From Reinekea sp. G2M2-21 (lineage in GTDB: Bacteria; Pseudomonadota; Gammaproteobacteria; Pseudomonadales; Natronospirillaceae), in contig NZ_JADPQG010000002.1 of NCBI RefSeq assembly GCF_015687175.1, forward strand, positions 372,001-436,000: 64,000 bases of DNA, in the 5' to 3' direction. Position numbers and translations under genes: made by a program. The notes beneath the pieces were generated by a model. The model was given only the letters and a program-made list of their open reading frames with translations. It was not told where the DNA came from and ran no database searches. This document shows, one piece after another, positions 44,043 through 57,065 of this stretch (positions within the stretch are counted from its first letter, which is position 1; the number at the start of each line of letters is the position of its first letter).

Positions 44043-45407
44043 TTATTTTCCAATACAGAAACTGCTAAAAATGCGACCCAATAAATCATCGGGACTGAAT
44101 TCGCCGGTAATCTCATTTAAAGCGTTCTGAGCCGCACGCAAATCTTCAGCAAGCAGTTCACCCGCGGCCGGTCCCAATAATTGCACCAGACCATTGTCCA
44201 GCGCTTCAGAGGCCCGATGTAATGCGTCCAGGTGACGCTTGCGCGCTATGAAGCCAGATTCGTGCTGGCCTTCGAAACCCATTAATTGTTTCAGATGCGA
44301 TCGAAGCTCTTCAATGCCGCTTTTTAGCTGTGCAGATAAACGAATAACCGCTCCGGACTCCATCTGCACCAAGCCCGGCTGTTCATTGGTCTTATCAATT
44401 TTATTACGCACGACGGTTATTTTGGCATCCGCCGGTAAACGATGAATAAAGTCTGGCCAGATCTGTTCTGGCTCGATGGCGTCGGTATCGCTGGCGTCAA
44501 CCATCAACAGGATTCGATCGGCGTTGTTGATTTCTGTCCAGGCACGCTCAACGCCAATGCGCTCCACGGCATCTGGCGCATCGCGCAATCCTGCCGTATC
44601 AATAATATGCAACGGCATGCCATCAATATGAATATGCTCTTTCAAAACATCCCGAGTGGTCCCGGCAATATCTGTGACAATTGCGCGCTCCTGACCAGCC
44701 AACACATTTAACAAACTGGATTTTCCAGCGTTCGGCCGGCCAGCAATCACCACAGTCATGCCTTCTCGCATCAAACTGCCCTGATTTGCGGTTTTTTCAA
44801 CCTCAGCCAGTTGTTGCATCACCGAGCGTAAATCCGATTCGACCTTACCGTCAGACAGGAAATCGATTTCTTCCTCCGGGAAATCAATTGCCGCCTCGAC
44901 GTAAATGCGTAATTGAATTAATTGTTCGACAAGACTATGTACCGCGGCGGAAAAATCACCTTGCAGCGAACGAACAGCGGATCGAGCCGCTTCGCGCGAA
45001 CTGGCATCGATCAGATCCGCGATGGCCTCTGCCTGAGTTAAATCGATCTTGTCATTTAAAAATGCCCGCTCAGAAAACTCACCCGGTCGCGCCACCCGAC
45101 AACCTAGTGCCACAACCTGTTCCAGGAGCATTTCCAAAATGACAGGACCCCCGTGCCCCTGCAACTCTAGGACATCTTCGCCCGTGAACGAATTCGGTCC
45201 CGGAAAATACAACGCAATGCCTTCATCCACGATCTGGCCATCAACTGCATAAAACGCCCCATAATGGGCGTAACGCGGTTTCGGAGAATGCTTTAGCACC
45301 GCTTGAGCAATGCTCTGTGCTTTCGCGCCAGATACCCGAATAATGCCGACACCTCCGCGACCGGGAGGCGTGGCAACCGCAGCAATGGTGTCATGACTGG
45401 TGAACAT
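44043..45407 (-). CDS. mnmE: tRNA modification GTPase MnmE
   Basis: The 454-residue protein installs, with MnmG, the carboxymethylaminomethyl group at U34. Landmarks are the N-terminal folate-binding part ([21 protein letters not shown]), the GTPase domain with [27 protein letters not shown] and NKID, and the C-terminal FSSFCIGK with the conserved Cys. Length is typical (about 450). It lies downstream of yidC in the conserved rpmH-rnpA-yidC-mnmE order but behind a terminator. ATG follows GAGGAAAG. No mnmG is adjacent. Confidence 0.97.
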   Translation of the reverse strand: MFTSHDTIAAVATPPGRGGVGIIRVSGAKAQSIAQAVLKHSPKPRYAHYGAFYAVDGQIVDEGIALYFPGPNSFTGEDVLELQGHGGPVILEMLLEQVVALGCRVARPGEFSERAFLNDKIDLTQAEAIADLIDASSREAARSAVRSLQGDFSAAVHSLVEQLIQLRIYVEAAIDFPEEEIDFLSDGKVESDLRSVMQQLAEVEKTANQGSLMREGMTVVIAGRPNAGKSSLLNVLAGQERAIVTDIAGTTRDVLKEHIHIDGMPLHIIDTAGLRDAPDAVERIGVERAWTEINNADRILLMVDASDTDAIEPEQIWPDFIHRLPADAKITVVRNKIDKTNEQPGLVQMESGAVIRLSAQLKSGIEELRSHLKQLMGFEGQHESGFIARKRHLDALHRASEALDNGLVQLLGPAAGELLAEDLRAAQNALNEITGEFSPDDLLGRIFSSFCIGK

Positions 45408-45465
45408 GTTCTTTCCTCTTCAGACTACGCAGCAGTGTAGATGATTTCGGTAATCGTCAGTGACA

Positions 45466-45490
45466 AAAAAAGGCAGACCGAAGTCTGCCT
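45466..45490 (-). terminator. Terminator of the rpmH-yidC unit
   Basis: Stem AGGCAGAC/GTCTGCCT reads on the minus strand as a UUCG-capped hairpin followed by TTTTTTT, 22 bases beyond the yidC stop. It separates yidC from mnmE. Confidence 0.9.
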
Positions 45491-45511
45491 CTAGGTATTT
45501 CCAGAAATTAT

Positions 45512-47167
45512 TCAAGATGCGGTTTTAGCGTCCGCCCGGTCAATAGAACGGTTGACGAGGTATTGCTGGGTAATGGTAGTTACGTTATTCACGAACCAGT
45601 ACAACGTCAGACCCGCTGGGAACCAAAGGAACATAAAAGTAAACATGACCGGCATAAACTGCATGATTTTCGCCTGCATCGGATCCATCGTCGGTTGCTG
45701 TTGCATGCGCATCTGGAAGAACATTGACGCACCCATTAACAACGGTAATACGAAGTAAGGATCTTTAATCGACAGGTCAACAATCCAGAACATAAAGGGT
45801 GACTGACGCAGCTCGACCGATTCCATTAATACCCAATACAGGGCAATAAAAATGGGCATTTGCAGTAACATCGGTAAACAACCACCAAGCGGATTCAGCT
45901 TCTCTTTCTGATAAAGCTTCATCATTTCCTGGCTCATTTTCTGACGGTCATCACCAAACTGATCGCGAAGTTCCTGGATTTTAGGCGCAAACTTACGCAT
46001 TTTAGCCATAGACTTATACGAAGAAGCTGTTAACGGGAATAATAGGGTTTTAATCAACAGGGTCAGTAACACAATAGACCAGCCCCAATTACCCACCATG
46101 CCTTGAATTAATTGCAACAACCAAAAAATCGGTTCTGCGACCCAAAACAACCATCCATAGTCGACTGTTTTTTCCAGATTCGCTGCAATCTCCGCCAGTG
46201 CATCCTGATCTTTCGGACCCACATAGAGTTGAGCGCCAGCAGAAATAGATTCACCCGGTCCAACGACTAGCGTCGGTGCGGTAAAACCCGCGTAATAGTC
46301 ACCATTAGAGCCCTTCTGGCCATAAAACTTGTTGGTATCGTTGCTCGCTGGAACCCAAGCTGAGAGGAAATAGTGCTGTAAAATAGCAACCCAACCACCT
46401 ACGCTGGTTTTACTGAATTTCTCATCATCCAAATCTTTGAACTTAACTTTTTCGTACCTAGAATCAGTGGTTGAAAAGGTGGCGCCTAAATAGGAGCTCA
46501 TGCCAATACCGCCGGTACTGCTTGGGTCAGGTGACTTATCCCGACGCAATTGGGCAAAGACATTGGTACGCAGGGTATCGGTACCCTGATTTTGAAGATC
46601 AAATCGAACGTCAATTAAGTATGAGTCCGGGCTGAAGGTAAACACCTTCTTGACCAGCAAGCCGCTATCGGCCATGTGAGTTAACACAACTTCTAATGGT
46701 TGGCCGTCATTCATCTGATACTTAGACTGTGTTGCGGTGTATTGCGCACGACCTTGAGTATCGATACCGTTTTCGCCCACCAAGCCACTCTGTGCTAAGT
46801 ATGTCAGTTTATCGTTTTCGAGAATCTTAAATGGAATATTCGGAGTATTGATACTCAACGGATATTGCGGCAATGAGGCGTAAATAATATCGCCACCGCG
46901 TAAATCAATAACGACATCCAGCGTATTGGTCATGACCTGCACTTTGTCGGTGGCTGAAGTGGGTGCCGCCGTTGCGGGAATATCCGAGCTCTCGGCCGCA
47001 TTAACAACCGGTATTTCTGAAGCATCGGCAGCGGTGATTTCACCGGCAATCACGGATGCAGCAGCCGTCTCCGGTCCCGATGTGGAATAATCTTTCGACC
47101 ATTGCAGAATCATTAGGTATGAAACAATTGCCAAAGCAGCAATTAACGATATACGACGTACGTCCAT
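45512..47167 (-). CDS. yidC: Membrane protein insertase YidC
   Basis: The 551-residue inner-membrane protein has a signal-anchor helix (about residues 3-20), a periplasmic beta-supersandwich domain (about 60-330) and five C-terminal helices with the conserved hydrophilic groove region (WGWSIVLLTLLIKTLLFPLT, then RDQFGDDRQKMSQEMMKLYQ). It inserts and folds inner-membrane proteins alone or with Sec. ATG at 47165-47167 begins MDVRRISLI, the usual family start. The usual upstream yidD is missing. Confidence 0.97.
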   Translation of the reverse strand: MDVRRISLIAALAIVSYLMILQWSKDYSTSGPETAAASVIAGEITAADASEIPVVNAAESSDIPATAAPTSATDKVQVMTNTLDVVIDLRGGDIIYASLPQYPLSINTPNIPFKILENDKLTYLAQSGLVGENGIDTQGRAQYTATQSKYQMNDGQPLEVVLTHMADSGLLVKKVFTFSPDSYLIDVRFDLQNQGTDTLRTNVFAQLRRDKSPDPSSTGGIGMSSYLGATFSTTDSRYEKVKFKDLDDEKFSKTSVGGWVAILQHYFLSAWVPASNDTNKFYGQKGSNGDYYAGFTAPTLVVGPGESISAGAQLYVGPKDQDALAEIAANLEKTVDYGWLFWVAEPIFWLLQLIQGMVGNWGWSIVLLTLLIKTLLFPLTASSYKSMAKMRKFAPKIQELRDQFGDDRQKMSQEMMKLYQKEKLNPLGGCLPMLLQMPIFIALYWVLMESVELRQSPFMFWIVDLSIKDPYFVLPLLMGASMFFQMRMQQQPTMDPMQAKIMQFMPVMFTFMFLWFPAGLTLYWFVNNVTTITQQYLVNRSIDRADAKTAS

Positions 47168-47316
47168 AAGTTGGTTCCAGTGTTGGATGACCACTCAATC
47201 GGTGTCAGAGCGGCGATTTATACAGAAAAAAAGCGCCGAAATGGTACCTGTCAGACAGCATTTTTGCCAGTTGATTTACCGCACTAACCGTGAATTTAAC
47301 TTAATAAATCAATGTA

Positions 47317-47685
47317 TTAAGACCGACTGGCTCTTTTCTTCAGTTTTTCGAATAGCTTCTGCAGCAATTTATGCAGTTGTTCGTCGGATAATTGATCCAG
47401 ACCCTTACGACCCATCAGGATAATATCCAGATCTGGTAGCTGATGTTGGTTTAGTCGCAGATATTCACGGCAAAAGCGTTTGATACGATTTCGCTGAACG
47501 GCACGTTTGATATTCTTGCGAGCAAGAATGAAACCGATTCGGGGTAAACCCAATGAATTGCGACGAGCGAGCAAAGTGCATTGCTCAGAAGGGGCTTTAA
47601 CTTCGACTTGATCAAAAACCGTTCGGAAATCCGATGCGTTCAACAAACGCAGATTTCGACGGAAGCCAAACGGTTTTTGGTTCAA
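47317..47685 (-). CDS. rnpA: Ribonuclease P protein component
   Basis: The 122-residue basic protein assists the RNase P RNA in 5' tRNA maturation. The RNR motif region ARKNIKRAVQRNRIKRFCRE and the early LLNASDFRTVF are present. The first codon is TTG at 47683-47685, 18 bases behind rpmH; no ATG occurs in the conserved part of the frame before residue 90. The gene is followed by a 149-base gap to yidC. Confidence 0.95.
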   Translation of the reverse strand: MNQKPFGFRRNLRLLNASDFRTVFDQVEVKAPSEQCTLLARRNSLGLPRIGFILARKNIKRAVQRNRIKRFCREYLRLNQHQLPDLDIILMGRKGLDQLSDEQLHKLLQKLFEKLKKRASRS

Positions 47686-47703
47686 TGGTTCTGGCTTCAG
47701 TGA

Positions 47704-47838
47704 TTAAGCGCTCAGAACAGCACGACCACGTGCGCGACGGCGAGCGAGTAACTTGCGACCGTTTTTAGTTGCCATGCGAGCACGGAAACCGTGGCTGCGC
47801 TTACGCTTCAGATTACTTGGTTGGAATGTACGTTTCAT
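47704..47838 (-). CDS. rpmH: 50S ribosomal protein L34
   Basis: This 44-residue ribosomal protein starts [20 protein letters not shown], continues with [21 protein letters not shown] and stops at TAA 47704-47706. It matches L34 in length and sequence. It is the first gene of the leftward origin operon. A leader hairpin lies just upstream at 47857-47880. Confidence 0.98.
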   Translation of the reverse strand: MKRTFQPSNLKRKRSHGFRARMATKNGRKLLARRRARGRAVLSA

Positions 47839-47856
47839 GTTAACGATCTCTGTTGG

Positions 47857-47880
47857 GTTGTCGGGACCAACCTCGACAAC
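47857..47880 (-). promoter_or_regulatory. Hairpin in the rpmH leader
   Basis: GTTGTCG (47857-47863) and CGACAAC (47874-47880) form a 7-bp stem with a ten-base loop in the 5' leader of rpmH. It could fold in the mRNA and bear on L34 autoregulation, but no T run indicates termination. Confidence 0.4.
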
Positions 47881-47884
47881 AAGG

Positions 47885-48540
47885 GTTTTTTGTCACCAGA
47901 TCATTATTCGATCTGATCACCTTTAAATTTGGACGGCGGATTCTAAAGAGTTTGTTGCATCAAATCAATGCTGTTTTTTTAAACAACTGAATTTAACCAC
48001 CGAGTCCATTTCTTCCATTTTTATCTTGGATGGCAAATAAGAATATTAAAGAAATGTTTATATATTTTTTTTCTTATTCTTTGTTATTACTTATTAAGGT
48101 CTATGATATCTGTGAGTAAATAAAAAAATAGCAATAGAATCAATGGGTTACGTTAGTAATAACTACTGAGAAACCAGCGCGTAACCGCTGTAAATGTGAG
48201 CGGATATGTGTGCATAACCAGATGAGTTATACACAAAAGGTCGTACACAATTTCGTAAACAGAGTTATGAACAGCCTTATGAGTGTTGTTATTCACAGGT
48301 TAAATCGAAGAGTTTGTTGGCACTTTTTTAGCGGTATGAGCATGAGTTGTGTTTTTTTCAGTGAATGATATAGATGCTTCATTACACTTTTCTTGCCGCG
48401 TTGGGTTGCCTGTCTTGGTTATTAGAATGAGTCCTTGGTTTGCGTGTTTTAACAGCGGCAGTTAAATGTGCAGCCAATTGAAATGAGGGTAGCGGCTATC
48501 TGATGGGTCAGTTAAAATAACCGGCCGTTTCAATCACCCG
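47885..48540. other. Chromosomal replication origin (oriC)
   Basis: The 710-base gap between rpmH and dnaA holds the origin signals. Three exact TTATNCACA DnaA boxes cluster: 48209-48217 (minus, TTATGCACA), 48227-48235 (plus, TTATACACA) and 48289-48297 (plus, TTATTCACA). Weaker boxes lie at 48111-48119 (minus, TTACTCACA) and 48265-48273 (TTATGAACA). To their left, about 47990-48140 is strongly AT-rich (runs such as TTTATATATTTTTTTT) and fits a DNA unwinding element. Three GATC sites crowd at 47899-47918. No coding frame is present. Confidence 0.9.
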
Positions 48541-48548
48541 GAGTCCAT

Positions 48549-50006
48549 GTGCAGGACGCGTTGTGGCATCAGTGTTTAGAGCAGTTACGCACCGAATTGC
48601 CTTCACATCAATTTAATACTTGGCTTAAACCGCTTGGCATTGTTAGTCATCCGGATGAAGTCGTGCTGTCCGCACCTAATCGATTCATTGCCAACTGGGT
48701 TAGAGATAAGTATTTGAGTCGTATTTCGGCTATCGCAGAATCGTATGGGTTTAACGGAAATGTCAGTATTGAAGTTAAGACCAAGAGTTCGACACGTTCT
48801 TTTGTCTCCTCTGGTGCTACCGCCCCCGTTTCCGTGCATGTTGAAACCTCAGCTGGAGTAGATCGACCTTCAAGAGTGGATAAACCGGCCAATATTGACG
48901 AGTCAATTGCGGAGCCCGCTATTATAAGCAATACCGACGTCGTGGAAGTAAAAACCACGGGTGCTAAGCGTGGGCGTACGAAAGTACAAAGTTATTTGAA
49001 TAAATCCTTTACCTTTAAGTCGTTCGTTGAAGGTAAATCCAACCAATTGGCGTTAGCAGCCAGTCAACAGGTTGCGGAAAATGCCGGTGGTGCCTACAAC
49101 CCACTGTTTATATACGGTGGTGTGGGTTTAGGTAAAACGCACTTGATGCAAGCAATCGGTAATGAAATTATCGAACAGAATCCCGCCGCCAAAGTGGTTT
49201 ATCTGCATTCAGAGCGATTTGTAGCAGACATGGTTAAAGCGTTACAGTTGAATGCTATGGCTGAATTCAAGCGTTTTTATCGGTCACTGGATGCGCTGTT
49301 GATTGACGACATTCAGTTTTTTGCCAAGAAAGATCGCTCTCAAGAAGAATTCTTTCATACCTTTAATGCGTTACTTGAAGGTAACCAGCAGGTGATTTTG
49401 ACCTGTGACCGGTTTCCGAAAGAGATTGACGGTTTAGAAGATCGGCTGAAGTCTCGTTTTGGCTGGGGCCTGACGGTTGCTGTCGAACCACCTGATCTGG
49501 AAACCCGGGTCGCTATTTTGATGAAGAAAGCAGAAAATGCGAAGGTGAAATTGCCCGCTGACGCTGCTTTCTTTATCGCTCAGCGCATTCGTTCAAACGT
49601 GCGTGAATTGGAAGGTGCGCTAAAAAGAGTTATCGCCAATGCGCAATTTACCGGTTCGGCTATTGACACCCCCTTTGTAAAAGAGTCCCTGAAAGATTTA
49701 CTCGCATTACAGGACAAACAGGTTAGCATTGAGAATATTCAGCGGACGGTTGCTGAGTATTTCAAAATCAAAATATCCGATTTACACAGTAAACGCCGCA
49801 GTCGCAGTATTGCACGACCACGACAGGTCGCTATGGCACTGGCCAAGGAGTTGACGCAACACAGTTTGCCGGAAATCGGCGATGCCTTTGGAGGTCGTGA
49901 TCACACCACTGTGCTGCATGCTTGTCGGAAAGTAAAAGAATTGCGTGAAACCAATCAGGATATACGCGAAGATTACAGTAACTTACTCAGAACATTGACC
50001 ACCTGA
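48549..50006 (+). CDS. dnaA: Chromosomal replication initiator DnaA
   Basis: The 485-residue protein has domain I ([21 protein letters not shown]), a variable linker (about 85-150), AAA+ domain III with [16 protein letters not shown] and [12 protein letters not shown], and the C-terminal DNA-binding domain with [18 protein letters not shown]. It binds the boxes listed in oriC and opens the duplex. GTG at 48549-48551 is preceded by GGAG with 5-base spacing. Confidence 0.98.
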   Translation: MQDALWHQCLEQLRTELPSHQFNTWLKPLGIVSHPDEVVLSAPNRFIANWVRDKYLSRISAIAESYGFNGNVSIEVKTKSSTRSFVSSGATAPVSVHVETSAGVDRPSRVDKPANIDESIAEPAIISNTDVVEVKTTGAKRGRTKVQSYLNKSFTFKSFVEGKSNQLALAASQQVAENAGGAYNPLFIYGGVGLGKTHLMQAIGNEIIEQNPAAKVVYLHSERFVADMVKALQLNAMAEFKRFYRSLDALLIDDIQFFAKKDRSQEEFFHTFNALLEGNQQVILTCDRFPKEIDGLEDRLKSRFGWGLTVAVEPPDLETRVAILMKKAENAKVKLPADAAFFIAQRIRSNVRELEGALKRVIANAQFTGSAIDTPFVKESLKDLLALQDKQVSIENIQRTVAEYFKIKISDLHSKRRSRSIARPRQVAMALAKELTQHSLPEIGDAFGGRDHTTVLHACRKVKELRETNQDIREDYSNLLRTLTT

Positions 50007-50027
50007 CGACCGGATGGAAAAGGCCTC

Positions 50028-51137
50028 ATGATTCAATTCTCTCTAGCACGTGAACAGCTGCTAAAACCCTTACAACTTGTCAGCGGCGTAGTGGAAAAGC
50101 GCCAGACATTACCTGTGCTTTCCAATGTGTTGTTGGAAGTGGAAGGGTCTCAGCTGGCGCTGACCGGTACCGATTTGGAAGTTGAATTGGTTGGTCGCGT
50201 TGTTTTATCTGAACCAGCGACAGCAGGTTCTATCACAGTACCCGCAAAGAAGTTCCTAGATATTGTTCGATCATTGCCGGATGATGCCATTATCAGCGTG
50301 CAGCAAATCGAAGAACGGGTTCAGGTCTCTAGTGGTCGCAGTAAATTCACGTTGTCATCATTGCCGGCAACTGAGTTCCCGAATGTTGAACAAGACGACA
50401 GTTCAGATCAGTACGCTTTGCCACAGAAGCTGTTGTCTCAGCTTATTGAAGCAACTGCCTTTGCTATGGCGCAGCAAGATGTTCGCTACTATTTAAATGG
50501 CATGTCATTGGAAATGAACCAATCCATGGTGCGGACAGTGGCAACGGATGGTCATCGTTTGGCCATGAGTTCGCGTCATGTCGACGGTTTAAATGTTTCT
50601 GAGCGCCGACAGGTGATTGTGCCACGCAAAGGTATACTTGAATTGAATCGGTTGTTGGCGGACGACGATCAACCCGTACAAGTCTATATAGGTGCTTCTC
50701 ATTTACGCGCGACTACAGTCGAGTTTACCTTCACTACTAAGCTGGTTGATGGCAAGTTCCCGGACTACGAACGCGTCATACCGCGCGGTGGTGATAAAGA
50801 AGTGGTGGGAGATAGACAGGTACTGAAATCCATTTTTTCCCGTGCGGCTATTCTCGCTAACGAAAAATACCGCGGTGTGCGCATGACGTTGACGTCAGGG
50901 TCATTGGTGGTGAAAGCCAATAACCCAGAGCAGGAAGAAGCCGAAGTGGCTGTAGAAGTGGATTACGACGGTCCAGATCTGGAAGTTGGCTTTAACGTCA
51001 GCTATCTGTTGGACGTGATGAATGTGATCAGTGGTGAGCAGGTTCGGTTTGTCCTGGCTGATGCGAATTCCAGTGCGTTGTTAACGGACTTTGATGATGA
51101 CGCTTCCGCTTATGTTGTTATGCCGATGCGTTTGTAG
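50028..51137 (+). CDS. dnaN: DNA polymerase III beta sliding clamp
   Basis: The 369-residue clamp has three repeat domains typical of DnaN (start FSLAREQLLKPLQLVSGVVEK, YLNGMSLEMNQSMVRTVATD, end YVVMPMRL). It encircles DNA and tethers polymerase III. It lies 21 bases behind dnaA, with recF 17 bases after. The length matches (about 366-367). Confidence 0.97.
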   Translation: MIQFSLAREQLLKPLQLVSGVVEKRQTLPVLSNVLLEVEGSQLALTGTDLEVELVGRVVLSEPATAGSITVPAKKFLDIVRSLPDDAIISVQQIEERVQVSSGRSKFTLSSLPATEFPNVEQDDSSDQYALPQKLLSQLIEATAFAMAQQDVRYYLNGMSLEMNQSMVRTVATDGHRLAMSSRHVDGLNVSERRQVIVPRKGILELNRLLADDDQPVQVYIGASHLRATTVEFTFTTKLVDGKFPDYERVIPRGGDKEVVGDRQVLKSIFSRAAILANEKYRGVRMTLTSGSLVVKANNPEQEEAEVAVEVDYDGPDLEVGFNVSYLLDVMNVISGEQVRFVLADANSSALLTDFDDDASAYVVMPMRL

Positions 51138-51154
51138 TTTAGAGGCGGCCGCAA

Positions 51155-54666
<3,512 letters not shown>

Positions 54667-54699
54667 GTCACATTCGCTGGACCTTATTTTACACATTTT

Positions 54700-54726
54700 A
54701 AGGCGCTGATTTCAGCGCCTTTTTTG
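54700..54726 (+). terminator. Rho-independent terminator of gyrB
   Basis: AAGGCGCTGA/TCAGCGCCTT (10 bp) followed by TTTTTG, 33 bases after the gyrB stop, ends the dnaA-dnaN-recF-gyrB unit. Confidence 0.92.
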
Positions 54727-54798
54727 TTTTCATAAGGAGGTTAGGTACGTTAGAGAAAGGACCATGTTTGGCTATGTTTCCATGGTCTAGTCAAATAG

Positions 54799-54814
54799 TG
54801 TTCCACGTGGAACA
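54799..54814. promoter_or_regulatory. parS centromere-like site 2 (after gyrB)
   Basis: A second perfect TGTTCCACGTGGAACA palindrome, identical to site 1, lies between the gyrB terminator and the next gene. Two identical 16-base sites 2.6 kb apart near oriC cannot be chance. Confidence 0.92.
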
Positions 54815-54834
54815 CTGCGCAAATATATATAAAA

Positions 54835-55332
54835 TTAGAAATGCTTTTCCATCCAATAAACGGAATGGTATTGCCCAAACTTACGCCCAGCTTCAGTTAA
54901 TGTGCCGACTTCTTTAAACCCGAATTTGCTATGAATGGCGACAGAGGCTTCATTCGGTAACGTGATTAACGCATGCGCCCGATGTACATCTTCCTCTGCT
55001 AATTCCGAAAATAGTCTGTCATAAAGTGCGCTGCCCAAGCCTATTTCATGGAAATCCCGTGCTTTATAAATACTGACTTCGACTGAAGTGTCGTAAGCGC
55101 GTTTAGGTCGTAGTGGGCCGCTATTGGCATAACCGACAATGCGTCCATCCACTTCAGCGACAACACACCGGTGTCTTCCCGTTTTAGAAAACTGACTAAA
55201 CCATGGGCGCCGAGTGTCAACTGTGTAGGGCTCAGTATCGAAAGTGATGGCCGTTTCACTGATAAATGGGTTAAGAATATGGACCATTCCAGGAAGATCT
55301 GCCAACTCGGCCGGACGGATTAAACAAGGCAC
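54835..55332 (-). CDS. GNAT acetyltransferase (phosphinothricin/Pat-like)
   Basis: The 165-residue product resembles the phosphinothricin N-acetyltransferase-like GNATs: IRPAELADLPGMVHILN, ITFDTEPYTVD, VVAEVDGRIVGYANSG, VSIYKARDFHEIGLGSALY and FGFKEVGTLTEAGRKFGQYH. Natural substrates may be methionine sulfone or sulfoximine or similar compounds. GTG at 55330-55332 follows GGAG with 8-base spacing. Confidence 0.88.
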   Translation of the reverse strand: MPCLIRPAELADLPGMVHILNPFISETAITFDTEPYTVDTRRPWFSQFSKTGRHRCVVAEVDGRIVGYANSGPLRPKRAYDTSVEVSIYKARDFHEIGLGSALYDRLFSELAEEDVHRAHALITLPNEASVAIHSKFGFKEVGTLTEAGRKFGQYHSVYWMEKHF

Positions 55333-55374
55333 CTGAATTTCTCCAAGAAGAGGTGAGGGAGGTTGAGCAGAATA

Positions 55375-55662
55375 CTATTTTGGCCAGAAAAATTCTTCAG
55401 GAAATTTTCCACTCTTATTCGGCAACAAACCTTCTTCCGCCAAATACTGATACTGGCGCGCCGCGCCAGGATGTTCAGTAATCTTACGTTGGCTGTTGAT
55501 AATCCTGTACCATGGCAATCCAGAATCCCTGGGCAACGTTCTTAACCAGGCTTGTATTTGCCTGACGTGTACGCCACACAGCTCAGCTAACTTGCCATAG
55601 CTGGTGAAATAACCCTTTGGTACCGCGGCCAGTGTTTGATAAAACACATCTTTAGAAGTCAT
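55375..55662 (-). CDS. Alkyltransferase-like (Atl/MGMT-type) DNA-binding protein
   Basis: The 95-residue protein resembles the DNA-binding domain of O6-methylguanine methyltransferase but lacks the acceptor cysteine: the PCHR position reads PWYRII. The TSYGKLAELCG and QIQAWLRTLP helices are present. Such Atl proteins bind O6-alkylguanine and flag it for nucleotide excision repair. Short length is usual (90-110). Confidence 0.85.
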   Translation of the reverse strand: MTSKDVFYQTLAAVPKGYFTSYGKLAELCGVHVRQIQAWLRTLPRDSGLPWYRIINSQRKITEHPGAARQYQYLAEEGLLPNKSGKFPEEFFWPK

Positions 55663-55706
55663 TTGTATCTTTTGCTACTCACTTATTTGGTGTGTTGAAT
55701 TCGGCG

Positions 55707-56186
55707 CTAAAGATGCGTTAGGACAGTTTCGGCACTGGACAACTCAAATTGGCCAGGTTCGTCGACGCCAAGCCACTCCACCACACCATCATTGACTATC
55801 ATGGCGTAGCGACGAGACCGAACACCCATGCCTTTTTCGGTTAGATCTGTGGTTAGACCTAGGGCATCCGCAAAGTCTGCACTGCCATCGCCGAGCATCA
55901 AAATAGCTTCGGCATTTTGGTGTTTCGACCAAGCGTCCATCACCCAGGCGTCATTCACGCTGGTACAGATGATGGAGTCCACACCGCGAGCTTTAATCTC
56001 ATCAGCTTTCACCACAAAACCGGGAACATGCGCCGCACTGCACGTTGGGGTGAAAGCTCCAGGTAAGGCAAATAGTACGACTTTTTTATCGCTGAATAGT
56101 GATTCTGTGCTAACGGCCTGTGGACCGGTTTCCGTCATTTTATAGAGGTTTACATTGGGCAGCGTTTCGCCAACTTGAATAGACAT
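55707..56186 (-). CDS. Peroxiredoxin (Prx5/Tpx-type)
   Basis: The 159-residue thiol peroxidase has the peroxidatic Cys in ALPGAFTPTCSAAHVPGF and a typical KGMGVRSRRYAMIVNDGVV segment. It reduces H2O2 or alkyl hydroperoxides, normally with glutathione or glutaredoxin in this family. No glutaredoxin domain is fused. ATG at 56184-56186. Confidence 0.92.
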   Translation of the reverse strand: MSIQVGETLPNVNLYKMTETGPQAVSTESLFSDKKVVLFALPGAFTPTCSAAHVPGFVVKADEIKARGVDSIICTSVNDAWVMDAWSKHQNAEAILMLGDGSADFADALGLTTDLTEKGMGVRSRRYAMIVNDGVVEWLGVDEPGQFELSSAETVLTHL

Positions 56187-56379
56187 AGAGTTAATTTTCC
56201 AATTAGGTTAATTTTGTGAATCGTATCCGTGATTCCGAACATCCGCGTTGTCGTTATGATTGCTGCCAGTATTCAACAGACGGATCATAACGAGGGCTTG
56301 TAAAAAAATTCAGCGGCCGTTTTCAAACGCTAGGGTTTCGGAGACACATGGTTGATTAACAAAACAAAGATGATGTTGA

Positions 56380-56892
56380 ATGGTTAAGAATACAAGTCAG
56401 ACAGACAACATAATATTGCGTCCTATTACTTACTCAGATAATTCCGAGATGGAAACTATTATCCGTACGGTATTAACCGAATTTGATGCGAACAGGCCTG
56501 GATTCGCCTGGCAGGATCCAGAATTGTCCAATCTCACCGCAGCTTATGAACGACCGGATACGGCCTACTGGATTGCCGAGGTTAACGGTAAGGTGGTTGG
56601 CGGTTGCGGAATAGGTCAGTTGGCATCCGCTTCATTATCCTCCGTTGGTGAGTTGCAAAAAATGTATGTGACCGGGGATGCGCGTGGACTGGGTATTGGG
56701 CAGCAATTGATAAGCGTTGCGCTAGCGTTCGCGCAGGACCACTATGGTTGGTGCTATCTGGAAACACTGCATACCATGACAAAAGCGGAGCGGCTGTATC
56801 GCGCGTCAGGTTTCATTCGCCTGCCAGCACCTTTGCTTCAGACAGAGCACAATGCATGTGATCGATGGTTTTTGAAGGAGTTACAGCACTGA
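56380..56892 (+). CDS. GNAT-family acetyltransferase
   Basis: The 170-residue product has WIAEVNGKVVGGCGIGQL, ELQKMYVTGDARGLGIGQQL (acetyl-CoA loop) and LETLHTMTKAERLYRASGF. It resembles the small PaiA/GNAT set; substrate unknown. The start is ATG 56380, without strong ribosome site. Confidence 0.85.
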   Translation: MVKNTSQTDNIILRPITYSDNSEMETIIRTVLTEFDANRPGFAWQDPELSNLTAAYERPDTAYWIAEVNGKVVGGCGIGQLASASLSSVGELQKMYVTGDARGLGIGQQLISVALAFAQDHYGWCYLETLHTMTKAERLYRASGFIRLPAPLLQTEHNACDRWFLKELQH

Positions 56893-57065
56893 TCGTCGTC
56901 AAGTGGCAACGATCTAGTCTCATCGTACCATCTGGCGTTATCCGTCAAAGTGAATCCTAATTACGCCGGGCAGTTATCACTTATTGGCTTATGGCTCTGG
57001 GGATCGTCGCCACTCATGCTACAATGCCGCTTTAAACAGCATCTCAACGTGTCGGGGTAAATGGA

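Noticed and set aside
43978-44116. Extended start for the Nudix gene
   Set aside because: The added part overlaps the C-terminal codons of mnmE; the GTG at 44020 agrees with the family start.
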